Assembly: GCA_003152795.1 (NCBI GenBank)
Contig: PMBA01000192.1
Location: 18,049 to 29,538, forward strand
DNA: 11,490 bases
Reading direction: 5' to 3'
Source: Acidobacteriaceae bacterium
Lineage (GTDB): Bacteria > Acidobacteriota > Terriglobia > Terriglobales > Acidobacteriaceae
Shown: piece by piece, positions 6,086-11,490 of the stretch
Position numbering within the stretch: position 1 is the stretch's first letter
How the letters are laid out: every line of letters begins with the position of its first letter
Made by a program: the position numbers and the translations under genes
The notes under the pieces: generated by a model
What the model was told of the DNA's origin: nothing
The model's database searches: none
The model's input: the letters and a program-made list of their open reading frames with translations, nothing else

Positions 6086-9000
6086 ATGAATCTGCGAAGG
6101 ATATTGCTGGTGGTTGTCGTGCTGAGCGTGGCCGCGCTGGGACAGAGCTTCCGCGGCGGAATCGTGGGAACGATCGCAGACGCGAGTGGCGCGTCCATCG
6201 CTGGCGCGAAGGTCACCGCCACCAATACCGGCACCGGTCTGGTTCGTGAAAGCACAACCGATGCGGACGGCAATTACTCCTTTACCGAGTTACCGCTTGG
6301 CACCTATTCAGTTACGGCCACCAAGGAGGGGTTCCGCACCCAAACCGCGACCAGCATCCAGGTAGCGGTCGAAGGTCCCCAACGCGCGAATCTCACCTTG
6401 ACGCCAGGACGTGTGGAAGAAAAGGTGGAAGTGCAGGCCGACGTGCCGCTCGTCGAAACCAGCAGCAACACCCTGGGCGGCACCTTGCAGGCGGAAGATT
6501 TCAAGGACCTTCCCGTCAACGGCCGCGATTTCATGAAGATGCTGACAGCGGTTCCCGGCGCCAATGCCGACCCCAGTTCGGTGAACGATTCTCCCGGGTC
6601 GTTCGGAGTTTTTTCGGTGAACGGCAATCGTGGCCGCTCCAACAACTTCCTCCTCGACGGCACCGATATGAACGACGGCTTCCGCAATGACAACGCCATC
6701 AACGAAGGAGGCGTATTCGGAATTCCCGCCACCCTGCTGCCGGTGGATGCGATCGAAGAGATGGCCATTCTGAATAACACGGAAGCCGAGTACGGAAGGA
6801 ACTCGGGATCCATCGTCAACATCGTCACCAAATCGGGAACCAACGGCCTGCACGGCTCGGTTTTCGAATACTTCCGCAACAACGCGCTCGATGCGCGCAA
6901 TTACTTCAACGCGGATCCCGCGCCGCAAAACGCATTTCACAACAACCAGTTCGGCGGTTCGCTAGGCGGCCCGATCGTCAAGGACAAGACTTTCTTCCTG
7001 GTGGCGTATGAGGGACAGCGCGAACGTGTAAGCTTTCCCTCGTCCGCGACCATCCCATCTCAGGCGGAGATCAGCCAGGCGGCGGCGAACGTCGGCGGCA
7101 TCAACCCGATTATCCAGAACATCCTGAATACGAATCCATGGGGCGTTCTGCCCGCCACCGGAAACAATGCGGACGGATCGTTCACCGAGGAGGTGGCCGC
7201 GCCCTCCAGAAACCGTCTCGACAGCCTGATCACAAAGATCGACCAGCATATCGGCCGCGACGACGTGCTCACGGGCCGCTATTACTTCGGCGACAGCAAC
7301 CAGAGTGCTCCGCTGGCAATCGTCGGCGGCAACGTGCTTCCCGGTTTCAACACCGTCGTCCCCACCCGGGTTCAGGTTGTTTCGCTTTCCTATACCCACA
7401 TCATCTCGCCGCGATTGCTGGCGGAATTCCGTGGCGGGTGGAACCGGTTTGCGGAAACGTTTTCGGCGCAGGATGTCAACACCAACCCCGCGGCCCTGGG
7501 ATTGAACACAACCAACCCGGAGTTCACCAGCCGCGATTATGGCTTGCCCGTGATCAGTGTGGGCAATTCCAACGGTTTTTCCACCGACCAGTCCTTTGCC
7601 GGTCTGGGCGCGAACAAGTCCAATCCGCGGGGACGGGTCGACGGCAACCTGCAATACCTGAGCAATTTCTCCTACAACCGCGGTGCGCACGATTGGAAGT
7701 TTGGCTACGAATTCCGCCGCACCTCCGTCAACCAGTTCTTTGACCTGAATCGTCGCGGCAAGTTGAACTTCAGTGATACCCAGGACCCCGTGACGCTGGT
7801 CGTGACCACTGGACTCGAGAATTTTTTGCTGGGCGATGTTACTGGAGGGGGAAGCCAGACGCAAGGAGACTCCCGCCGCCACACCTATCAGAATAGTGAC
7901 GCTCTATATTTGCAGGACAATTTTCGCCTTTCCCACCGCCTCACCCTGAATTACGGAATTCGCTGGGATTACTACGGGGTAATCGGCGAGAAAGACAACC
8001 TTTTCAGCATCCTGGACTCATCCTACAACGTAGTGCAGGTGGGCGTGAGCGGTGGCCCCAGCAGCCTGTACCCGAAGGACTACAACAACTTCTCCCCGCG
8101 TGTGGGCATTGCTTATGACGTATTTGGCACGGGAAAGACGGTTGTTCGCGCCGGATACGGATTCGCTTATGATGCCTTCTCCCAGGACTTCTTCGCCGGT
8201 CAGATTCCATATACCTCGAGCAACGCCGGTCCCCTGTTCAATGACGTCGGTCCCCGGCCCATCTCCTACGGCGGCGTGGACGCGAATGCCTTGCAGCCGG
8301 TTGCTTGCGGAACCGCGGGATCCATTCCCGTGCCCGGAAGCAGTTTGTGTACCGGGCCGGTCTACAGCGGCTTCGGTCCCTCCGATGTTTTTACCGTCGA
8401 TCAGCGTCTGCGCACTCCTTATGTGCAGAACTACAATCTGAATATCGAACAGCAGTTGGCGCCCAAGACCGCCATCTCGGTAGCCTACGTCGGATCGGCC
8501 GGCCGCAAGCTTTTCCGCTTTACCGATCTCAACCAGGCCGATCCCACCACCGGAGTCCGCCCGCTCTCGGCATTGGGCTTGCCCTATTACTACGTGCTCG
8601 ACTTCCAATCCTCCGCTATCTCCAACTACAACTCTCTCCAGACCAGTCTGAAGATCCGCGACCTTCACGGCTTCACCTCAACCGTGAACTACACTTATAG
8701 CCACTCCATCGATACCGCCAGCGATGGACAGGACTACGCTCCTTTCCAGGCCCAACCCGACAACAGCTTCAACATTCGCAACGAGCGCAGCAATTCCGGA
8801 TTCGATGTGCGCCAGCGCTTCAGTTGGCTCTGGAATTACCGGATCCCGGAAGCGCACGGGATGCACTTGTTGACCGCGGGCTGGAGCGTCAGCGGCGTAG
8901 TTTCGCTCGCCACCGGCATGCCCTTCTCGCTGCTCGATTACAACAGCTACAACACCAACAACGGCAACGGCGAGTATTACGAGCGCCCCGACCTCGTCGG

Positions 9001-9427
9001 CAATCCATGGGCCGGCACCAGCAGTCCCGCAAACTTCATCAACCTCAGCGCCTTCGCCGCGCCCTGCACCTGGGCCGCCGGAGCCTGCACCGGCGGTTAC
9101 CACTTCGGCAGTTCAGCACGCAACGGCTTTTACGGACCGGGATATCGCAATTTCGATCTCTCGTTCGCCAAGGATACAAAACTCGGCGAGCGTTTAAGTG
9201 TCCAGCTCAGAGCCGATTTCTTTAACGTCCTCAACCACCCGAACTTCGCCAATCCTCTTCTCCCCAGTTTCAACGTTCTGTGGAACAACAACGGAGTCGA
9301 CCCCAACACCGGCCGCGGCATCGGTTTCTTCCCGCTCGCCGTCACTCCCGATGTAGGAGCGCAGAATCCGTTCCTCGGTGGCGGAGGTCCGCGAGACATT
9401 CAGGTGTCCGCCCGCTTTAGTTTTTAG
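6086..9427 (+). CDS. TonB-dependent receptor, Oar-like, with carboxypeptidase-regulatory domain
   Basis: 1113 aa. The ATG at 6086 has AAGGAG 9 nt upstream and opens a signal peptide (MNLRRILLVVVVLSVAALG); an upstream in-frame GTG at 6044 is not needed. A carboxypeptidase-regulatory domain spans about 22-105 (GGIVGTIADASGASIAGAKV, DADGNYSFTELPLGTYSVTA). The plug spans about 115-250 with LPVNGRDF (142-149), LDGTDMND (190-197) and EYGRNSGSIVNIVTKSGTNG (235-254). The remaining 850 or so residues form the barrel, with repeated YxYxxS and FSPRxGxAYD-type strands, and end RFSF, the usual terminal Phe. Such Oar-type receptors occur in dozens of copies in soil Acidobacteriota and are thought to import large substrates such as plant polymers using TonB energy; the ligand cannot be read from the sequence. 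No obvious TonB box is seen near the N-terminus. It appears monocistronic, with a -10 at 6024 and hairpins after the stop. Confidence 0.95.
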   Translation: MNLRRILLVVVVLSVAALGQSFRGGIVGTIADASGASIAGAKVTATNTGTGLVRESTTDADGNYSFTELPLGTYSVTATKEGFRTQTATSIQVAVEGPQRANLTLTPGRVEEKVEVQADVPLVETSSNTLGGTLQAEDFKDLPVNGRDFMKMLTAVPGANADPSSVNDSPGSFGVFSVNGNRGRSNNFLLDGTDMNDGFRNDNAINEGGVFGIPATLLPVDAIEEMAILNNTEAEYGRNSGSIVNIVTKSGTNGLHGSVFEYFRNNALDARNYFNADPAPQNAFHNNQFGGSLGGPIVKDKTFFLVAYEGQRERVSFPSSATIPSQAEISQAAANVGGINPIIQNILNTNPWGVLPATGNNADGSFTEEVAAPSRNRLDSLITKIDQHIGRDDVLTGRYYFGDSNQSAPLAIVGGNVLPGFNTVVPTRVQVVSLSYTHIISPRLLAEFRGGWNRFAETFSAQDVNTNPAALGLNTTNPEFTSRDYGLPVISVGNSNGFSTDQSFAGLGANKSNPRGRVDGNLQYLSNFSYNRGAHDWKFGYEFRRTSVNQFFDLNRRGKLNFSDTQDPVTLVVTTGLENFLLGDVTGGGSQTQGDSRRHTYQNSDALYLQDNFRLSHRLTLNYGIRWDYYGVIGEKDNLFSILDSSYNVVQVGVSGGPSSLYPKDYNNFSPRVGIAYDVFGTGKTVVRAGYGFAYDAFSQDFFAGQIPYTSSNAGPLFNDVGPRPISYGGVDANALQPVACGTAGSIPVPGSSLCTGPVYSGFGPSDVFTVDQRLRTPYVQNYNLNIEQQLAPKTAISVAYVGSAGRKLFRFTDLNQADPTTGVRPLSALGLPYYYVLDFQSSAISNYNSLQTSLKIRDLHGFTSTVNYTYSHSIDTASDGQDYAPFQAQPDNSFNIRNERSNSGFDVRQRFSWLWNYRIPEAHGMHLLTAGWSVSGVVSLATGMPFSLLDYNSYNTNNGNGEYYERPDLVGNPWAGTSSPANFINLSAFAAPCTWAAGACTGGYHFGSSARNGFYGPGYRNFDLSFAKDTKLGERLSVQLRADFFNVLNHPNFANPLLPSFNVLWNNNGVDPNTGRGIGFFPLAVTPDVGAQNPFLGGGGPRDIQVSARFSF

Positions 9428-9435
9428 TTCCCCTG

Positions 9436-9466
9436 GCCAATGGAGCGCCGGGCGTCCCCGCCCGGC
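9436..9466 (+). repeat. REP-like hairpin directly downstream of the receptor stop codon
   Basis: GCCAATGGAGCG (9436-9447) is identical to minus-strand 471-460. It runs into GCCGGGCG (9447-9454) and CGCCCGGC (9459-9466), an 8-bp perfect stem with a 4-nt loop. It starts 8 nt after the stop at 9427, in the same orientation relative to its gene as the copy behind the adaptor gene. It probably stabilises the 3' end or helps termination; mobilisation by a REP-associated transposase is the known mechanism for such families elsewhere. Confidence 0.6.
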
Positions 9467-9475
9467 TGCCCCACT

Positions 9476-9488
9476 GCCGCAAAGCGGC
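9476..9488. repeat. Small hairpin after the REP-like element
   Basis: GCCGC and GCGGC form a 5-bp stem with an AAA loop, 9 nt after the REP-like hairpin. With no T-run this is not a standard terminator, but two GC-rich hairpins in series may end or protect the receptor mRNA. Confidence 0.35.
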
Positions 9489-9535
9489 TTGACCGGGGGC
9501 TTATCCTGAAAGCGCTCGGAGAGAAAGCTGTATCG

Positions 9536-9790
9536 ATGAAACTGGCACTCAGACTCTCGATTCTTCTTTCGGGAATCGTGTCGGCAGTTGCTCTCGCCGA
9601 ACTTCTTCACGTCCTCGCAGGTCTCTTTCTGGCAGGTCCCTTCGATCAAGTTTTCAACCATACCGAATACAGAGACATGGAACATCTGTTTCACGTGTGG
9701 ACAGCGTACTTCTTGACCGCAGCCGCAATCACAATTTGGCTCTGGGGCACTTACCGAAAGCAGTATGGCAAGCTGTGGAAATCAAAGTGA
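9536..9790 (+). CDS. Small two-helix membrane protein of unknown function
   Basis: 84 aa from the ATG at 9536, with GGAGAG 12 nt upstream. The frame is open upstream to an ATG at 9440, but that codon lies inside the REP-like repeat and the added residues are unlike a protein, so the shorter start is preferred. Two hydrophobic helices are visible (about 5-32 and 54-72), joined by a polar loop GPFDQVFNHTEYRDMEHLFH. The C-terminus is Lys-rich (YRKQYGKLWKSK) and probably cytoplasmic, placing both ends inside. Four His (25, 42, 50, 53) lie in or near the loop. I do not recognise the family. It lies between the receptor and a PilZ gene, 64 nt before the latter, and may share a transcript with it. 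Confidence 0.65.
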   Translation: MKLALRLSILLSGIVSAVALAELLHVLAGLFLAGPFDQVFNHTEYRDMEHLFHVWTAYFLTAAAITIWLWGTYRKQYGKLWKSK

Positions 9791-9854
9791 CCCACTACCA
9801 GAAACTCGACGCCAGAGACACCCGTCCCCGGCTTGGAGTAAACTTCCACACCAT

Positions 9855-10181
9855 ATGACCCAGAGAACTACAAATACCGAGCGGCGTTCGCGCCAGCGCG
9901 TGCCGGTTCGTGTCCCGGTCGAGGTCCGTCACCAGGGCGGCGATCACCAGGGCCTCACTCGCGATCTCAGTTCAACCGGCATCTTTCTCTATTCCGAGGC
10001 AGACATGAAAGCGGGCACGAAGCTGGAACTGGTCATCATGCTGCCTCCCGGCCTCGGCTTGGGCCCTGGAGGATGGACCCTCTGCGAGGCCTCGGTCGTG
10101 CGGGTGGAAGAGACCCACGGCAACGGTGTCGGCATTGCCGCCACACTTGACCGCATCGCTTTGTTGCCCGAAATCACTTGA
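9855..10181 (+). CDS. PilZ-domain protein (c-di-GMP-binding)
   Basis: 108 aa and essentially a single PilZ domain. The c-di-GMP-binding signature is complete: RxxxR at R11-R15 within ERRSRQRVPV, and DxSxxG at D37-S39-G42 within RDLSSTGIFLY. The domain ends with VVRVEETHGNGVGIAATLDR, the usual last strands. A Pro/Gly-rich loop (PPGLGLGPGG) breaks the middle strands. Single-domain PilZ proteins act as c-di-GMP-responsive adaptors for motility, exopolysaccharide or secretion, through protein partners not visible here. The start at 9855 is chosen because it directly precedes the domain; the only GGAG is 16 nt upstream, so initiation is weak. A longer reading from 9765 would overlap the previous gene and adds an unlikely sequence. 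Confidence 0.88.
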   Translation: MTQRTTNTERRSRQRVPVRVPVEVRHQGGDHQGLTRDLSSTGIFLYSEADMKAGTKLELVIMLPPGLGLGPGGWTLCEASVVRVEETHGNGVGIAATLDRIALLPEIT

Positions 10182-10305
10182 GAACTCAGCCGATCGCGCT
10201 ACCGTCTCCGGCCGCCATCGGGCAGCTTTTCTCAAGTTGATCCAGGCCAATGCAAATAATTTCTTTCCAGCAAAAAAGATTTGCTTCCCAATGCCCCGCA
10301 TCTGG

Positions 10306-10314
10306 TGCAATAAT
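10306..10314 (+). promoter_or_regulatory. Candidate extended -10 promoter
   Basis: TGC followed by AATAAT (five of six to TATAAT) forms an extended -10. No -35 exists at proper spacing (TTGCTT at 10281 is 22 nt away). Transcription would start near 10321, just before the leader hairpin of the 115-aa protein. Confidence 0.25.
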
Positions 10315-10331
10315 AGCGCCCTTTGAAAGCC

Positions 10332-10352
10332 AAGGCGGATAGGCCGCCTTTT
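10332..10352 (+). terminator. Hairpin with short T tail upstream of the 115-aa protein gene
   Basis: AAGGCGG (10332-10338) and CCGCCTT (10344-10350) form a perfect 7-bp stem with a 5-nt loop, followed by TT and then A. It ends 17 nt before the ATG at 10370. It can be read as an intrinsic terminator for the PilZ transcript, or as a structure in the leader of the next gene; the four-T run including the stem is short, so termination strength is doubtful. Confidence 0.4.
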
Positions 10353-10369
10353 ACGAGCGGGGCTAGGTT

Positions 10370-10717
10370 ATGTGGATTGAAAAACTCACCGATGGCGTTC
10401 TTGAGCTGGACACGCCGATCGGTACTCGATATGTACAGCCGAATCTTATGGAGCGCGTCTATCTCATTTGGACGTTCCGAAATTTTTTCTCTCTCCCGCA
10501 GCAAGTGTTGCGCCCCTGGGAATGCCAGTTGATTGATCGCCTGTGGCGCGAGAATAAGTTTGTATCCCTGTCCGCAGTCGGCGCGCCCGATAGGCCCGTC
10601 ATCGGAAGAGTCGAGCGTCGAGCCCCCGCTCCGGCCGAGGTTGTGCCCATTCGCAAACCGGTTTCCGCTGTCAACTCCGCTGCCGCCGGACAGAAAAGGG
10701 AAGCCGCCTCCGCCTGA
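10370..10717 (+). CDS. Conserved-looking hypothetical protein, 115 aa
   Basis: I do not recognise a named family, though the N-terminal wording (MWIEKLTDGVLELDTPIGTR) looks familiar from Acidobacteriota hypothetical proteins. Residues 1-70 look folded: a strand-rich start, then aromatic segments YLIWTFRNFFSLPQQVL (31-47) and ECQLIDRLWREN (51-62), probably two amphipathic helices. From about residue 75 it is Pro/Ala/Arg-rich (RRAPAPAEVVPIRKP) and likely disordered. No signal peptide or clear membrane helix is seen, so it is probably cytoplasmic. The ribosome binding site is poor (AGG 3 nt from the ATG) and a 7-bp hairpin stands just upstream, which may make translation controlled. It is convergent with the His-rich secreted protein gene, with 72 nt between stops and no clear terminator there. 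Confidence 0.7.
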   Translation: MWIEKLTDGVLELDTPIGTRYVQPNLMERVYLIWTFRNFFSLPQQVLRPWECQLIDRLWRENKFVSLSAVGAPDRPVIGRVERRAPAPAEVVPIRKPVSAVNSAAAGQKREAASA

Positions 10718-10789
10718 TCGAGCCCGCCCCGCCGCGAGACTCCGCCGCGCCCAAACTCTACATGTCTCCAAATCAAGCGGCGTTCTATC

Positions 10790-11287
10790 TCAATTGGGCT
10801 TGGCCGTCTCGTTCGGAGGCGCTTCGTCCTCTTCCATCGGATGCGGCTTGTGCCCAACCGACATCTCACCGCACGGTCCGCCATGGCTTCCAACATGGCC
10901 GCCGCCGTGAGCACCGTGGCGCTCTTCCTGACACGAGCGCATGGCCTCCTGCTGCGCAGGCGTGATGATGGCCTCGATCTCTTGCCGTTCCCGTTCATGA
11001 ATCTGCTGGATCTGCCGCCGCTTCTGCTGCATCGAGAGCGACGAATTCGCGCACACCGCCTCAACTTCCTGGCGCGCCTGTTGGGCAATGCTTCGCCGCT
11101 GCTGCAACGCCACTTTGGAAACGCCCGCCACCTCCCAGCAAGGTTCCACCCGGGCGCGTCTCGCCGTTCCCGGCGCCGTAACCGGCCCATTGTGGACAGT
11201 GACCTGGGCGTTCGCGTTCTCCGCAAGCGGAATTGAGAGAATGATCCCGGCCAGCATCGCCGCCAGTAAAGTCCTGTTCCATAACAT
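10790..11287 (-). CDS. Secreted helical His-rich protein, Spy/CpxP (LTxxQ)-like
   Basis: 165 aa from the ATG at 11287, which has GGAGG 9 nt upstream and opens a signal peptide (LLAAMLAGIILSIPLAENANA, cut before QVTV). An in-frame ATG at 11371 would bury this signal. The mature part has helices at about 52-81 and 84-122, rich in Gln/Arg/Glu (QQRRSIAQQARQEVEAV, QQKRRQIQQIHERERQEIEA), ending ITPAQQEAMRSCQEERH. ITPAQ matches the LTxxQ motif of the Spy/CpxP group of periplasmic chaperones and metal sensors. The tail (124-149) carries six His among Gly (HGAHGGGHVGSHGG, GHKPH), plus Cys at 50, 79, 119 and 139, suggesting metal binding or disulfides. The end is acidic (MEEDE). It would act in the periplasm in envelope stress or metal handling; this is inferred from motif and composition only. 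Confidence 0.8.
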   Translation of the reverse strand: MLWNRTLLAAMLAGIILSIPLAENANAQVTVHNGPVTAPGTARRARVEPCWEVAGVSKVALQQRRSIAQQARQEVEAVCANSSLSMQQKRRQIQQIHERERQEIEAIITPAQQEAMRSCQEERHGAHGGGHVGSHGGPCGEMSVGHKPHPMEEDEAPPNETAKPN

Positions 11288-11342
11288 AGAGTCTCTCCTC
11301 CGAACAACACAAACCCACCAGGGTTCGTAAAGTTGCCCAGCG

Positions 11343-11370
11343 ATTGTACTGCGATTGGTTGATGTGATCA
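11343..11370 (-). promoter_or_regulatory. Candidate promoter of the His-rich protein gene
   Basis: On the minus strand TACAAT (11348-11343, five of six) lies 55 nt upstream of the ATG. The -35 position at 16 nt spacing is TGATCA (11370-11365, three of six), which is the core of a palindrome. A weak -35 covered by a palindrome is typical of a regulated promoter. Confidence 0.35.
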
Positions 11371-11371
11371 C
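11364..11371. promoter_or_regulatory. Palindrome GTGATCAC overlapping the -35 of the His-rich protein gene
   Basis: An exact 8-bp palindrome sits where a regulator could control the TACAAT promoter. It resembles a half-site pair of CRP/FNR-like regulators without the usual spacer. An 8-bp palindrome can arise by chance. Confidence 0.25.
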
Positions 11372-11410
11372 CCCATCGGACCACGAAGATAAGTCTGGTG
11401 CCGTCGCTAA

Positions 11411-11433
11411 ACCCCGACTCGTATGTCTGGGGT
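11411..11433 (-). terminator. Terminator-like hairpin near the right edge
   Basis: ACCCC and GGGGT (11411-11415, 11429-11433) with GAC and GTC inside form an 8-bp stem with one bulged base and a 6-nt loop. On the minus strand it is followed by TTTAG. It may end a minus-strand gene that lies beyond the edge. No coding sequence can be supported between 11380 and 11490. Confidence 0.3.
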
Positions 11434-11490
11434 GAGAAACTCGCCTTGAGTGGAGGATCGGAGGCCTCGAAACCTGCGCTGCCTTTCGCC

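Noticed and set aside
6962..7882. 306-aa minus-strand open frame inside the TonB-dependent receptor
   Set aside because: Antisense to a clear receptor barrel; no recognisable motif.
9489..9494. TTGACC as a -35 for the small membrane protein
   Set aside because: No acceptable -10 at 16-18 nt.
10459..11310. 283-aa Arg-rich minus-strand open frame overlapping two genes
   Set aside because: Arg/Ser-rich out-of-frame reading of the His-rich protein region; the other frame has the signal peptide and the GGAGG site.
11388..11490. Start of a gene at the right edge
   Set aside because: Short open stretches exist on both strands but none has a start with a ribosome binding site or a recognisable protein sequence.

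Overview
The window reads as a chromosomal segment of a Gram-negative soil bacterium, most likely Acidobacteriota (Terriglobia-like). This is an inference from the family mix: a very large Oar-type TonB-dependent receptor with a carboxypeptidase-regulatory N-terminus, a GWxTD-domain secreted protein paired with a second carboxypeptidase-regulatory outer-membrane barrel, a moderately GC-rich base composition, and REP-like hairpins of the TGGAGCG type directly behind stop codons. No marker gene proves the phylum.

Layout. (i) 1-1872, minus strand: a MacAB-like tripartite efflux operon, with the adaptor (membrane fusion protein) first and the start of the ABC ATPase running off the left edge. The 175-nt spacer between the two genes holds a bulged hairpin and a REP-like element. 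(ii) 1873-2335: a 463-nt divergent intergenic region with a promoter on each side. The minus-strand side has a consensus -10 followed at once by an unusually structured stretch and a terminator-like hairpin, all before the adaptor gene. This is a candidate structured leader or small RNA and the most interesting item here. (iii) 2336-5828, plus strand: a two-gene operon of a secreted GWxTD protein and an outer-membrane beta-barrel protein that lacks a recognisable TonB plug. (iv) 6086-9427, plus strand: a 1113-aa TonB-dependent receptor with its own promoter -10 and a REP-like hairpin just after its stop. (v) 9536-10717, plus strand: three small genes, namely a two-helix membrane protein, a PilZ (c-di-GMP-binding) protein and an unrecognised 115-aa protein with a hairpin in its leader. 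(vi) 10790-11287, minus strand: a secreted, helical, His-rich-tailed protein resembling the Spy/CpxP (LTxxQ) group, with a strong ribosome binding site and a palindrome in its promoter region. The last 200 bases hold its upstream region and a terminator-like hairpin, with no gene I can support.

Functionally most genes concern the cell envelope: efflux, outer-membrane uptake, secreted partners and a periplasmic helical protein. PilZ is the only signalling element. Apart from the leader RNA candidate and the repeat elements, the gene content looks like ordinary envelope content for this group.
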